From an uncultured Eubacterium sp. (GTDB lineage Bacteria > Bacillota > Clostridia > Oscillospirales > Acutalibacteraceae), in contig UQCC01000002.1 of the NCBI GenBank assembly GCA_900539325.1, positions 124,001 to 188,000 on the forward strand: a stretch of DNA of 64,000 nucleotides, in the 5' to 3' direction. Both the position numbers and the translations under genes were made by a program. The notes below the pieces were generated by a model, which saw nothing but the letters and a program-made list of their open reading frames with translations, was not told where the DNA came from and did no database searches. Shown here in pieces: positions 42,079 to 51,538 of the stretch (position 1 is the first letter of the stretch; each line of letters starts with the position of its first letter).

Positions 42079-44073
42079 ATGGAAGAAGAAAAGAAGTTAA
42101 CCAATCTTGAAGAAGAGGATATTAACACCGTTGTAACGGAAGAATACAACGCCGATGATATTCAGGTTCTTGAAGGTCTTGAGGCGGTAAGAAAAAGACC
42201 GGGTATGTACATAGGCTCAACAGGACCGAGAGGACTCCACCACCTTGTTTACGAGATTGTGGACAACTCTATCGATGAGGCCCTTGCAGGCTATTGTACT
42301 CATATTGAAACCGAGATTTTACCGGGCAATGTCATCACCGTTCGTGATAACGGCCGTGGTATTCCTACCGGTATCAACGAAAAAACAGGACTTCCTGCCG
42401 TAACCGTTGTACTTACGGTTCTTCACGCCGGCGGTAAATTCGGCGGTTCGGGCTACAAAGTTTCGGGTGGTTTGCACGGCGTAGGTTCATCTGTTGTAAA
42501 CGCTCTTTCCGAATGGATGGAGGTTGAGGTTACTCAAAACGGTCATATCTACGCACAAAGATTTGAAAGAGGCGTGCCGGTTAACGATTTGCATATTATC
42601 GGCGACAGCGAAGGTCACGGAACTTTTATCAAATTTAAGGCAGACGACGAAATTTTCCAAGAAACAACACAATACGACTTTGATATTCTTGAAAGACGAC
42701 TTCGTGAGCAGGCATTTCTCAACGCAGGTCTTTCTATCAGCCTTACGGATAAAAGAGAACTTGTTGAAAAGCCGGAGGGCGACAAGTACGGCGAGGACGA
42801 GCACACTGCCGTTTACTGCTACGAGGGCGGTATTCGCTCATTCGTTGAATGGATAAACGAAAGTAGGGGTCTTACTCCTATTCAGCCTGAAGTTATCCAC
42901 ATTTCCACAACAAAGGGCGACAGAAGTGCGGAAGTTGCACTTTGCTATACCGACAGTTATTCCGAAACAAAACTTTCATTTGCAAACAACATCAACACTG
43001 TTGACGGCGGTACGCACGAAACGGGCTTTAAAACCGCACTTACAAGAGTGTTTAATGATTACGGCAAAAAGTACGGAATACTTAAAGACAGCGACAAAAA
43101 GTTTACGGGTGATGATGTTCGTGAGGGTATCACCGTTGTAATTTCGGTTAAACTTACAGAGGCTCAGTTTGAGGGTCAAACAAAGGGCAAACTCGGCAAT
43201 ACCGAAATGACAGGTCTTGTGTCGGGTCTTGTTTACGACAAACTTATGACATATTTTGAGGAGCACCCGCAGGTTGCAAAAGCACTCCTCAACAAATCAC
43301 TTGACGCTTCCCGTGCAAGAGAAGCCGCAAGAAAAGCAAGAGAAAACGCAAGAAGAAAGTCACCGCTTGAGAGCAATTCTTTGCCTGGCAAACTTTCGGA
43401 CTGCACATCAAAAGAACCTGAAAAATGTGAAATTTACATTGTCGAGGGTGACTCTGCGGGAGGCTCGGCAAAGCTTGGCCGTGACCCGAAATATATGGCA
43501 ATTCTTCCGCTTTGGGGTAAGATGCTTAATGTTGAAAAGGCACGACTTGACAAGGTTTACGGCAACGAAAAACTTGTGCCTGTAATCACGGCACTTGGCA
43601 CGGGTATCGGCGAGGACTTTGACATTTCAAAGCTTCGTTATCACAAAATCGTGCTTATGGCGGATGCCGATGTCGACGGTGCGCATATCACAACACTTTT
43701 GCTCACATTCTTCTTTAGATATATGCCTGAACTTATTGAACACGGACATGTTTATTTGGCAATGCCGCCACTCTTTAAGGTTACAAAGAACAAAAAGAGT
43801 GAATACGCATATTCTGACGAGCAGAGAGATGAAATCACCCAAAAAATGGGCGGAGATTGCGATGTTCAGCGATACAAAGGTCTTGGTGAAATGGACCCTG
43901 AACAGCTTTGGGAAACCACAATGGACCCTGAGTTCAGAACAATGAAGCGTGTTACCATTGATGACGCACAGATTGCAAGCGAAAACTTCTCTATCCTTAT
44001 GGGTGAGGATGTTGAGCCGAGACGACAGTTTATCGAGCAAAACGCAAAGTTCGTAAAGAACCTTGATATTTAA
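42079..44073 (+). CDS. gyrB: DNA gyrase subunit B
   Basis: ATPase subunit of gyrase, which introduces negative supercoils. The 664 residues show the GHKL ATP site (EIVDNSIDEALAG, VRDNGRGIPTGI, GGKFGGSGYKVSGGLHGVG), the transducer domain and the TOPRIM domain with EGDSAGGSAKLGRD (about 455) and the metal Asp set DADVDGAHI (about 527). The tail QRYKGLGEMDPEQLWETTM is gyrase B type. Its size is usual for Firmicutes, which lack the E. coli insert. It sits 25 bases before gyrA. Confidence 0.96.
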   Translation: MEEEKKLTNLEEEDINTVVTEEYNADDIQVLEGLEAVRKRPGMYIGSTGPRGLHHLVYEIVDNSIDEALAGYCTHIETEILPGNVITVRDNGRGIPTGINEKTGLPAVTVVLTVLHAGGKFGGSGYKVSGGLHGVGSSVVNALSEWMEVEVTQNGHIYAQRFERGVPVNDLHIIGDSEGHGTFIKFKADDEIFQETTQYDFDILERRLREQAFLNAGLSISLTDKRELVEKPEGDKYGEDEHTAVYCYEGGIRSFVEWINESRGLTPIQPEVIHISTTKGDRSAEVALCYTDSYSETKLSFANNINTVDGGTHETGFKTALTRVFNDYGKKYGILKDSDKKFTGDDVREGITVVISVKLTEAQFEGQTKGKLGNTEMTGLVSGLVYDKLMTYFEEHPQVAKALLNKSLDASRAREAARKARENARRKSPLESNSLPGKLSDCTSKEPEKCEIYIVEGDSAGGSAKLGRDPKYMAILPLWGKMLNVEKARLDKVYGNEKLVPVITALGTGIGEDFDISKLRYHKIVLMADADVDGAHITTLLLTFFFRYMPELIEHGHVYLAMPPLFKVTKNKKSEYAYSDEQRDEITQKMGGDCDVQRYKGLGEMDPEQLWETTMDPEFRTMKRVTIDDAQIASENFSILMGEDVEPRRQFIEQNAKFVKNLDI

Positions 44074-44097
44074 TTTTAGAATAGGAGATATTACAAA

Positions 44098-46626
44098 ATG
44101 GCAAGAAAAGAAGTAGTGCGTGACAATATTGACTATTCTAACCAAAAAATAGTTGATGTTGAAATCAGCAAGGAAATAAGAAGCGCCTTTCTTGACTACT
44201 CAATGAGCGTTATTGTTTCCCGTGCACTCCCTGATGTAAGGGACGGCTTGAAGCCTGTTCACAGAAGAATACTTTATGCAATGTACAACACCGGACTTTA
44301 TCCGGACAAGCCTTACCGTAAGTGTGCTACCACCGTCGGTGAAGTGCTCGGTCACTATCACCCACACGGTGACGCATCCGTTTATGACGCTTTGGTAAGA
44401 ATGGCGCAGGACTTTTCGCTCCGCCATCCGCTTGTTGACGGCCACGGTAACTTCGGTAGCGTTGACGGCGACCCTGCCGCTGCATACAGATATACAGAAG
44501 CAAGAATGAGCAAAATTTCGCTCAAAATGCTTGAAGATATTAAAAAAGACACAGTAAATTGGGTTCCTAACTTTGACGACACGGAAGTTGAACCCGAAGT
44601 TTTGCCTACAAAGTTCCCGTGCCTGCTCATCAACGGCTCATCGGGTATCGCAGTAGGTATGGCAACCAACATTCCGCCTCACAATATGGGCGAGGTTGCA
44701 GAGGGCGTTTGCTGTCTTATTGACAATCCCGATGCCGAGCTTGAAGAAATTATGCAATATATCAAAGGTCCGGACTTCCCGACCCACGGTATTATTATGG
44801 GTGCAAAGGGCATCAGAGACGCATATTCAACAGGCAGAGGCAAAATTATTGTTCGTGCAAGAGCCGAAATTAAGGAAACCAAGAACGACAGATTTAAGAT
44901 TATCGTTACCGAGCTTCCTTACAGCGTAAACAAAAGACGACTTATCGAAAAAATTGCCGAGCTTATCAAGGACAAGAGAATTGAAGGCATTGCCGATTTG
45001 CAGGACTACACCGACAGACACGGTATGCACATCGAAATCACAATAAAGAGAGATGCAAACGCACAGGTTGTGCTCAATAATCTTTACAAAATGACCGAAA
45101 TGCAAACAACTTTCGGCGTTATTCTCCTTGCACTTGACGGCGGAGTTCCGAAAATTCTTACGCTCAAGCAAATTCTTCAAAAATACATCTCATTCCAAGA
45201 GGAAATTATCACAAGAAGAACAAGATTTTACCTCAAGAAAGCCGAAGAGCGTGCTCATATTTTGGAAGGTCTTGCAAAGGCACTTGACATTGTTGATGAG
45301 GTTATCGCAACAATTCGTGCCTGCCGTGGCGGACAGAGCGAAGCAAAGCAAGCCATTATGGACAAGTTCGGATTTGACGACCCACAGGCAGCGGCTATTG
45401 TTGCTTACCGTTTGGGTCAGTTGGCAGGTCTTGAAATCGAAAAGATTTTGAACGAGTTGGAAGAACTCCACGAAAAAATTAAAGACTACAACGACATTCT
45501 CAACAACGAGCACAGAGTGCTTGACATCGTCAAGACGGAAATCCGTGAAGTTGCCGACAAATACGGTGACGAAAGAAGAACGGAAATTTCAGCATTCACG
45601 GGTGATGTTGACGATGAGGACCTTATCCCTGTTGAAGATTGTATTCTCACACTCACCGAGCGTGGCTACATCAAGCGTCAGACAGTTGACACCTACAAGG
45701 CTCAAAACCGTGGCGGCAAGGGCATTATGGGTATGTCAAGACGAGAAGAAGATGTTGCAAAGAATATGTTTACATGTTCAACTCACGATGCTATACTCAT
45801 CTTTACCAATATGGGTAAGGTGTTTAAGCTTAAAGGTTATCAAATTCCCGAAGCTTCAAGAACAAGCAAGGGTATGAATGTAATCAACCTTTTGCCGATT
45901 GAGCAGGACGAAAAAGTTACTGCAATGGTTAAGGTGCCAAAGGACGGCGACAGAGAATATCTCTGTATGGTTACACGCAACGGTGTCATCAAGCGTACGG
46001 CACTTGACCAATACAACAACATCAGGAAAAACGGTATTATTGCCATCAATCTTGACGAGGGCGACGAGCTTTGCTGGGTTGAAATTACCGACGGCGAACG
46101 CAATCTTATCGTTGCAACTCACGACGGTATGGCTATTTGCTTTAAGGAAGAGGACGCCCGTCTTATCGGCAGAACCGCAAGAGGCGTAAGGGCAATTCAG
46201 CTTGCCGAGGGCGACTATGTTGTAGGTTTTGCGGTTGCCGTTGACAATATGCAGCTTCTCACCGTGTCCGAAACAGGCTACGGCAGAAGAAGTAATTTTG
46301 AAGATTACCGTGTTCAGGGCAGAGCCGGCAAGGGACTTATTAACTATCACACCGACAAGTACGGCAAGGTAGCTATGATTGCTCCCGTTATGGAAGAAAA
46401 TGATGTTATTATGATTACCTCGGACGGTGTAGTTATCCGCACCCACGCCGACCAAATCTCACTCATCAAGAGAGGCGGCAAGGGCGTTAAGGTAATGACC
46501 GTTAAGGACAACGAAAAGGTTGCAACAATAGGCATTGTTGAAAGAGCGGCAGACGAAGAAGAAATTACCGCTCCGGAGCAAACGGATGCCGAGGCACAGA
46601 ATGAAGATGTGCCAACCGAGGAATAA
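44098..46626 (+). CDS. gyrA: DNA gyrase subunit A
   Basis: DNA-breakage subunit of gyrase. The 842 residues include SRALPDVRDGLKPVHRRILY, the catalytic Tyr132 in YRYTEARM, and a C-terminal beta-pinwheel with the GyrA box QNRGGKG (about 540), which separates it from topoisomerase IV ParC. The quinolone-determining region reads HPHGDASVYDALVR: Ala93 replaces the usual Ser83, as in mycobacteria, while the Asp87 equivalent is kept. The acidic C-terminus (ADEEEITAPEQTDAEAQNED) is typical. It ends the dnaN-gyrA run. Confidence 0.96.
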   Translation: MARKEVVRDNIDYSNQKIVDVEISKEIRSAFLDYSMSVIVSRALPDVRDGLKPVHRRILYAMYNTGLYPDKPYRKCATTVGEVLGHYHPHGDASVYDALVRMAQDFSLRHPLVDGHGNFGSVDGDPAAAYRYTEARMSKISLKMLEDIKKDTVNWVPNFDDTEVEPEVLPTKFPCLLINGSSGIAVGMATNIPPHNMGEVAEGVCCLIDNPDAELEEIMQYIKGPDFPTHGIIMGAKGIRDAYSTGRGKIIVRARAEIKETKNDRFKIIVTELPYSVNKRRLIEKIAELIKDKRIEGIADLQDYTDRHGMHIEITIKRDANAQVVLNNLYKMTEMQTTFGVILLALDGGVPKILTLKQILQKYISFQEEIITRRTRFYLKKAEERAHILEGLAKALDIVDEVIATIRACRGGQSEAKQAIMDKFGFDDPQAAAIVAYRLGQLAGLEIEKILNELEELHEKIKDYNDILNNEHRVLDIVKTEIREVADKYGDERRTEISAFTGDVDDEDLIPVEDCILTLTERGYIKRQTVDTYKAQNRGGKGIMGMSRREEDVAKNMFTCSTHDAILIFTNMGKVFKLKGYQIPEASRTSKGMNVINLLPIEQDEKVTAMVKVPKDGDREYLCMVTRNGVIKRTALDQYNNIRKNGIIAINLDEGDELCWVEITDGERNLIVATHDGMAICFKEEDARLIGRTARGVRAIQLAEGDYVVGFAVAVDNMQLLTVSETGYGRRSNFEDYRVQGRAGKGLINYHTDKYGKVAMIAPVMEENDVIMITSDGVVIRTHADQISLIKRGGKGVKVMTVKDNEKVATIGIVERAADEEEITAPEQTDAEAQNEDVPTEE

Positions 46627-46656
46627 TAACCGTCAGTAATGACAGAGGAGTAATTT

Positions 46657-48411
46657 ATGGAAAAAGGATATAATATCGACGATATTCTTTCGGAGGTCAA
46701 AAAACGCCGAGAAGAAAACGAGGCTCAGATTAAGTCGGACAACGAAGCCGCACAAAAAGTTGTTGAAGAAGTTATCAACAGCAAAAAACCGGAGCCTGTT
46801 GTGGAGGATATTACCCCGAACGAGGAGCAACGAGAGAAACCGGAGGACATTTATTCTCAAACCACAAACCAAACCGAAAATACCGAAATTGAACAGAAAA
46901 CAGAGGCAGAGCCGCAAAACACGGTGGATGTCAAGTTGCCTAAAACGGACGAAAAACCGCTTGAACCGCTTGAGCCGCTCAATGTTCATCACAAGAAAAA
47001 GGACAGAACCGTTCCTAAAAGCAAGGAAGATTTTGTTGATGTAAAAGACATTGTTGAGCAAAACAACGATTATGACAATTATTACATCAATTCTTCCGAC
47101 AAATCCGACCGTGACAGAGAGCGTGCAAGGAAAAAGAAAAAAAAGAACGATAAGAAGAAAAAGAAAAACACGGCAATTCGAGTAATTCTTATTCTTTTGA
47201 TTATTGTCCTTTGTGCAGGCATCGGCGTTTATTGGTATGTTAATAATATTTTGGACACCGTGACGGACGAAAATGCGGACAAGCAAACCAATGTTTCTCA
47301 GATGAAGATGGACGAACGGGTTGAAAGCTTTGACCCGATTGAAGAAGCAGACGCATCTGAAATCGGTTCGCTTCAGGATATGATTAAGAAGTGGTACAAA
47401 AACGGCACACCTGCTTCGTCATCAAGAGTGCTCAACATTATGCTTATCGGTGAGGACACCCGTGGCAAAAAGGTGCTTGAAAGCGGAACGAGAGCCGATT
47501 CTGCAATCGTTGCAAGCGTAAATCTTGACACAAAGCAGATTAAGCTCACATCAATTCTCCGTGACGCCTACGCTTATTGGGAGACCATACCGGGTGACGA
47601 ATCAACGGGTCACTTTGGCAAGATTAACGGTGCAATGTCCACTTACGACGGTAATATCCACACCTATATTTCAGCAGTTGAAAATCTTTACAAAATTAAA
47701 ATTGACAACTATGTTATTGTAAACTTTACGAGTTTTGAAAAGATAATCGACAATTTGGGCGGTGTTGAACTTGAACTCACAAGTGCCGAAATTAACGAAA
47801 TCAACAACCACCAAAAGAGATACGGCGGTGTTTATATCGACAAAACTTTTGACGGAACAAAGGGTATGGTGAAGCTTTCGGGCAAGCAGGCTCTTGCTTA
47901 TTGCAGAATCAGAAAGATTGACTCCGACAATATGCGTGCAAACCGTCAAAAAATATGCTTGAGCAAGGTTTTCAGCGATATGAAAAATGCTTCAAGCGTT
48001 CAACTCCTTAAAATCCTTAACGATATGGTACCGTATATAAGGACGGATATGCCGAAGAGCAATATTGTTTCTACGGCAAAATATGCTCTCAGCGAGGGCT
48101 GGATGAGTTATGATGTTTTCACATCCAATGTACCGGAATACAGAAATGACGAAAACGGTGCCGGCGGCACTTTCTACGGTGCTTGGTGCTGGAAAGCCGA
48201 CTATCCGATGGACGCATATATGCTCCAAATGGACATTTACGGCAAGAGCAGTATCACACTTGCACGCACAAGAGTTGATTACATCAACTGCCGTGAATCG
48301 GGCTTTTATTCCGAAACGGGATATGCTGTGCAGGCAACCTACACCAACGAAAATTACGGTGAAGTAACCACCCGTGCGCCTGAAAAGGAAAGCACAACAA
48401 AAAGTAATTAA
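46657..48411 (+). CDS. LytR-CpsA-Psr (LCP) family cell-wall glycopolymer ligase
   Basis: Transfers lipid-linked glycopolymers to peptidoglycan outside the cell. The 584-residue protein has a long charged cytoplasmic N-terminus (about 1-170, Glu/Lys-rich, ending in RARKKKKKNDKKKKK), one membrane helix (about 172-192, VILILLIIVLCAGIG) and the LCP domain with NIMLIGEDTRG, the catalytic-pocket Arg residues in SGTRADSAIV and SILRDAYAYW, and KLSGKQALAYCRIRKIDSDN. Unlike the relative at 36473 its active-site Arg and Asp are intact. It starts 30 bases after gyrA and may be read from the same message. A C-terminal Thr/Ser tail follows. Substrate unknown. Confidence 0.88.
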   Translation: MEKGYNIDDILSEVKKRREENEAQIKSDNEAAQKVVEEVINSKKPEPVVEDITPNEEQREKPEDIYSQTTNQTENTEIEQKTEAEPQNTVDVKLPKTDEKPLEPLEPLNVHHKKKDRTVPKSKEDFVDVKDIVEQNNDYDNYYINSSDKSDRDRERARKKKKKNDKKKKKNTAIRVILILLIIVLCAGIGVYWYVNNILDTVTDENADKQTNVSQMKMDERVESFDPIEEADASEIGSLQDMIKKWYKNGTPASSSRVLNIMLIGEDTRGKKVLESGTRADSAIVASVNLDTKQIKLTSILRDAYAYWETIPGDESTGHFGKINGAMSTYDGNIHTYISAVENLYKIKIDNYVIVNFTSFEKIIDNLGGVELELTSAEINEINNHQKRYGGVYIDKTFDGTKGMVKLSGKQALAYCRIRKIDSDNMRANRQKICLSKVFSDMKNASSVQLLKILNDMVPYIRTDMPKSNIVSTAKYALSEGWMSYDVFTSNVPEYRNDENGAGGTFYGAWCWKADYPMDAYMLQMDIYGKSSITLARTRVDYINCRESGFYSETGYAVQATYTNENYGEVTTRAPEKESTTKSN

Positions 48412-48413
48412 AA

Positions 48414-48439
48414 AATGCCTCCCATTTATGGGAGGCATT
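48414..48439. terminator. Bidirectional intrinsic terminator
   Basis: An 11-bp perfect stem AATGCCTCCCA/TGGGAGGCATT with a four-base loop lies directly after the LCP stop codon. Flanking A/T tracts serve the convergent histidine phosphatase gene as well. Confidence 0.8.
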
Positions 48440-48450
48440 AATATTTTGAT

Positions 48451-49083
48451 TTATTTTTCCTTTTTGCTCAGCGGAACGGGTACGGTGTCAACAACTTCAA
48501 CCTTTTTGCCCTGCATCCAAAGTGATGGTGTGATGCGTAGCTTGTAGCCGTAGCCGGCGTCCATTTGCCAATGTGCCATAGGTGCTTCCGGAAGTCCGTA
48601 GCAAGCCAAAATCGTCATCAAAACGCCTGCGTGCGACACGATTGCAAACTTTTCCGTGCCTGTTGAAATGCAACCCTCAACAACCTGCTCAAACGCCTTG
48701 CAGACTCTTTGTACAAATTCGGCATTGCTTTCGCCGTATGGCGGACGGGCATACATATCGCCGTGAAGCCAGTTTTTGAAGTCCTCATTGTCCTTCAAAT
48801 CCTCTGCGGTCAGCTCCTCAAATTCGCCGAACGAGTACTCGATAAAGTTATCTATTACAATTTTGTTATTTTTTGGGAACATAATATCGGCGGATTCAAG
48901 TGCCCTTTTTAGCGGCGAAACAAAGACCGCATCAGCCTCCGGATAGGAGTGCTCTTTTTTTATCTCTTTGAGCTGTTCTATACCAAATGTGGACAAAGGA
49001 TAATCGGTGTGCCCAATATACTGTGCGTTGAGGTTGCCCTTTGTAAGTCCGTGTCTTAATAAATACACTGTGTATGATTTCAT
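48451..49083 (-). CDS. Histidine phosphatase superfamily protein (phosphoglycerate mutase-like)
   Basis: A 210-residue cytoplasmic enzyme. The phosphohistidine motif LLRHGLTKGN is at residue 8, followed by YIGHTDYPLS, VFVSPLKRALESADI, the acid/base Glu in YSFGEFEELT and the second His in AIVSHAGVLMTIL (about residue 148). The family includes cobalamin-pathway CobC phosphatases and broad sugar-phosphate phosphatases; sequence alone does not choose between them. Its promoter faces that of the XRE regulator gene and overlaps a palindrome there, so the regulator may control it. Confidence 0.87.
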   Translation of the reverse strand: MKSYTVYLLRHGLTKGNLNAQYIGHTDYPLSTFGIEQLKEIKKEHSYPEADAVFVSPLKRALESADIMFPKNNKIVIDNFIEYSFGEFEELTAEDLKDNEDFKNWLHGDMYARPPYGESNAEFVQRVCKAFEQVVEGCISTGTEKFAIVSHAGVLMTILACYGLPEAPMAHWQMDAGYGYKLRITPSLWMQGKKVEVVDTVPVPLSKKEK

Positions 49084-49108
49084 TATATTAAACCTCCGTT
49101 TGTTTGTT

Positions 49109-49137
49109 ATTTTAGCTTAATTATTACAAAAATACAA
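49109..49137 (-). promoter_or_regulatory. Predicted promoter of the histidine phosphatase gene
   Basis: Minus-strand TTGTAT (49132-49137), 17 bases, TAAAAT (49109-49114). Its -35 box overlaps the palindrome at 49134-49155. Confidence 0.5.
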
Positions 49138-49206
49138 CAAATAAAAATTTGTTGTTTACAAATTGTATAATAAGTGGTAGTATATATAAGAATTACAAAT
49201 TGTATA
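49134..49206. promoter_or_regulatory. Putative operator cluster in the phosphatase/XRE divergent region
   Basis: Contains the inverted repeat ACAACAAAT/ATTTGTTGT (49134-49142 with 49147-49155) and two perfect 14-base copies of TTACAAATTGTATA (49156-49169 and 49193-49206), 37 bases apart. Each copy holds the near-palindrome TACAA-A-TTGTA, and each ends in a TATAAT or TATAGT hexamer that could be a -10 box. The arrangement fits a repressor that covers both promoters. Confidence 0.55.
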
Positions 49207-49262
49207 GTGATGAAAAGGGAACTATTATTTTTGTTCTAATATCAAATGACCAAGGGGAAATT

Positions 49263-49886
49263 ATGAAGAACGAGACTGAAAAACTGTCCAAATTCTCCCA
49301 GATGTTGTCAAAGATGAGAAAAGAGAGAGGCATCAGCCAAAAGAAGGCTGCCACCGATTTGGGAATTTCTCAAGCACTTCTTTCTCATTACGAAAAAGGC
49401 ATCAGAGAATGTGGGCTTGATTTTGTTATTAAATGCAGCCGATATTACGGAGTAACCACCGATTATTTGCTTGGCGTAAGCGAAAGCAGAAACGGATTTA
49501 ACGGTAATGTGCTTTCCGCTCTTGACGGCAGCGGCGAGGGTCGCTCAATAAAATCAATGGCACTTGCAACAAAATATTTGCTTGAGCTTGCAACCGTAGG
49601 TGCAAACAATAATCAAAGCAAATTTGTATATGATTACTTTATGCTTTGCATATATCGTGGTGCTCTTACTCTTGCTAAAGCCGGCGATTTGCCAAAGGAA
49701 CTTTTCAGAATTGATTATTCTGTTGCCCGTGATTTGGCATCGGCAGCGATTGCAGTGCAAGATGCAAAGTTTGTGCTCATTGAGGACAAGTCACGCACAG
49801 GCATTGACGAAAACCAATTTGCTCCGCTCAAGGATATTATCACCGAGGCAGAGGAATACATATTGTCAAACTATATTTTAGAGTAA
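49263..49886 (+). CDS. XRE-family transcriptional regulator
   Basis: A 207-residue DNA-binding protein. The N-terminal helix-turn-helix (about residues 8-70) reads LSKMRKERGISQKKAATDLG, ISQALLSHYEKGIRECGLDF and VTTDYLLGVSES. It is followed by a helical C-terminal domain of unknown ligand (LALATKYLLELATVGANNN, DYSVARDLASAAIAVQDAKF). I chose ATG 49263, which has AAGGGG five bases upstream; an upstream frame extension would run through the promoter and operator region. It is a likely autoregulator through the 49134-49206 repeats and may also control the divergent phosphatase gene. Confidence 0.85.
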   Translation: MKNETEKLSKFSQMLSKMRKERGISQKKAATDLGISQALLSHYEKGIRECGLDFVIKCSRYYGVTTDYLLGVSESRNGFNGNVLSALDGSGEGRSIKSMALATKYLLELATVGANNNQSKFVYDYFMLCIYRGALTLAKAGDLPKELFRIDYSVARDLASAAIAVQDAKFVLIEDKSRTGIDENQFAPLKDIITEAEEYILSNYILE

Positions 49887-49934
49887 ACTATCGGGCATTG
49901 CCCGGCAAGTCAGATTGCAATATATATTGAAACG

Positions 49935-49962
49935 GAACGGCATTTTGTGTGCCGTTCTTTTT
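49935..49962. terminator. Intrinsic terminator between XRE gene and mtnN
   Basis: GAACGGCA pairs with TGCCGTTC (49935-49942 with 49950-49957), a seven-base loop, then a T-rich run. A second small palindrome CGGGCATTGCCCG lies just upstream (49892-49904). Confidence 0.75.
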
Positions 49963-50667
49963 CTATAATTCAAACTGTGTTTTTTGCGTTTTGATAAAAT
50001 CAAGGATAATATCGGTGCTGATTTTTGCGGCTATCATCTTAAAGGTTGGATAATCCATTTGTGCGTTTGCGTCGCCGCCGTCACTTATTGAGCGAAGAAC
50101 GGCAAAAGGCACGCCGTTTGCCTTGCAGGTGTGACCGATTGCTCCGCCCTCCATTTCGCCGCAAATAGCGTTGAACTCGGTTGAAATAAGGTCTTTAAGC
50201 TCTTGCGAAGCAATGAAGGTGTCGCCCGATGCAACCGTGCCCCTGTGAATTTTTTCGCCGCAACGGATTGCACATTGACTGAGCGTTTCGGATATTTCTC
50301 TGTCGGTTTCCACCTTGATAACATTAAGGCCGTTGATAAACCCTCTCGGTTCGCCGAGGGCGGTAATGTCTATGTCATATTCGCACACATCCGTTGCGAT
50401 AACAACATTTTTGATAACCACATCGCTTGAAAGCGAACAGCCTACACCTACATTTATAATTGCGTCGGGCTTGAAGCGGTCAATCATAATTTGCGTGCAC
50501 AGTGCGGCATTCACCTTGCCCGGTGAGCACTGCACAACAGAAACCATAACATTATCGATTGTTCCGCAAACAAAGGTTACACCTGCAATTTCGGTTTCAA
50601 CAGCGTCTTTGACCTTTGCTTTGATGTTTGCTACTTCCACATCCATTGCTCCAATGATTCCCAGCAT
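49963..50667 (-). CDS. mtnN: 5'-methylthioadenosine/S-adenosylhomocysteine nucleosidase
   Basis: Removes adenine from methylthioadenosine and S-adenosylhomocysteine, recycling products of methylation and polyamine synthesis and feeding LuxS-type pathways. The 234 residues show MLGIIGAMDVEVANIK, INVGVGCSLSSDVV, SGDTFIASQ, the substrate Glu in GEMEGGAIGHTC (about 172) and the catalytic Asp in RSISDGGD (about 196). Its start lies inside the VanZ-like gene, a 37-base overlap, with AAGGAG eight bases ahead. A terminator follows the stop. Confidence 0.92.
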   Translation of the reverse strand: MLGIIGAMDVEVANIKAKVKDAVETEIAGVTFVCGTIDNVMVSVVQCSPGKVNAALCTQIMIDRFKPDAIINVGVGCSLSSDVVIKNVVIATDVCEYDIDITALGEPRGFINGLNVIKVETDREISETLSQCAIRCGEKIHRGTVASGDTFIASQELKDLISTEFNAICGEMEGGAIGHTCKANGVPFAVLRSISDGGDANAQMDYPTFKMIAAKISTDIILDFIKTQKTQFEL

Positions 50668-51512
50668 AATTCTTTCTCCTTGATTTTTTCTATAATTAAT
50701 TTGTACAAAATACAGCCGAGGACAGTTCCTGCCGTGTTGAGGATAACATCGTCTATATCGGGGTCACCGCACTTAAAGAAGTATTGATAAAACTCCATAG
50801 AAATGCTTAATATAACAGGAAAACCTATCGCCCAAAACCATTTGTGCCGCTTTGTAAGCTCGAAAAGCATTACTGTAAGTGCAGTAAAGAAAAACACATT
50901 ACCTGCATCTCGTATAAGCAGTTGTGGCTTGCCTTGTTTTATAAAAGCACTCATTTCCCCGTTAAACGGAATTAAATTGGGTGCGTTGTATTCTCCGCCG
51001 TAGTTTCTAATTACAAGAAAGCTCATAATAAATCCAATGATAAATACGGGAATTGAGCCGACAAAAAAGCTTTTTGTCGCTTCGGCATAATGATTGTTAA
51101 AAATGCCGTTTTTTTGCTGAATTGCGGCAATCAAAGTCATCACAGCCAAAACCGAAAAAAAGGTTTCGAGTCCGTAAGCAAGATGGTAAAGCGAATACGA
51201 TTTTTCTACAAACCACATCAGCTTTAGCGTGAGGCTGTCAAGTGCATACAAAAATGTGTACAATCCCATTATGCTTGCGGTTCGGTCGGCAATGAACAGC
51301 AAATCCTTGTTTATCATATAGTGAACCGCCGTTATTATGACCGGCAAAATCACGGCAAGCAAAAACTTTATGCCCCTGTATTCAAATTTTGTAAAGAAAA
51401 AATACAGCTTTGTGTGGTCGATAAAACAGCAGGAAGTAAAAAATATTGTAAATGTGAACAGGATATTTGAAAACTTTTTTATGCCAAAAGCGGCATTTTT
51501 AGTTGTTGACAT
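50631..51512 (-). CDS. VanZ-like multi-pass membrane protein
   Basis: A 293-residue protein with about seven or eight transmembrane helices. The C-terminal third has VanZ-family features: NLIPFNGEM, then paired hydrophobic helices and the motif DIDDVILNTAGTVLGCILY. VanZ proteins are linked to low-level teicoplanin resistance, but most chromosomal members have no known role. I start at ATG 51512, which has GGGGGTG before it. The gene runs 37 bases into mtnN, so the two are coupled. The N-terminal helices extend beyond the usual VanZ domain and I cannot assign them. Confidence 0.78.
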   Translation of the reverse strand: MSTTKNAAFGIKKFSNILFTFTIFFTSCCFIDHTKLYFFFTKFEYRGIKFLLAVILPVIITAVHYMINKDLLFIADRTASIMGLYTFLYALDSLTLKLMWFVEKSYSLYHLAYGLETFFSVLAVMTLIAAIQQKNGIFNNHYAEATKSFFVGSIPVFIIGFIMSFLVIRNYGGEYNAPNLIPFNGEMSAFIKQGKPQLLIRDAGNVFFFTALTVMLFELTKRHKWFWAIGFPVILSISMEFYQYFFKCGDPDIDDVILNTAGTVLGCILYKLIIEKIKEKELCWESLEQWMWK

Positions 51513-51538
51513 CTTGCTCACCCCCAATATATAGTGCT

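Noticed and set aside
42487..46455. Long minus-strand frames antisense to gyrB and gyrA
   Set aside because: Common shadows of highly conserved genes with biased codons; no independent start signals or family features.
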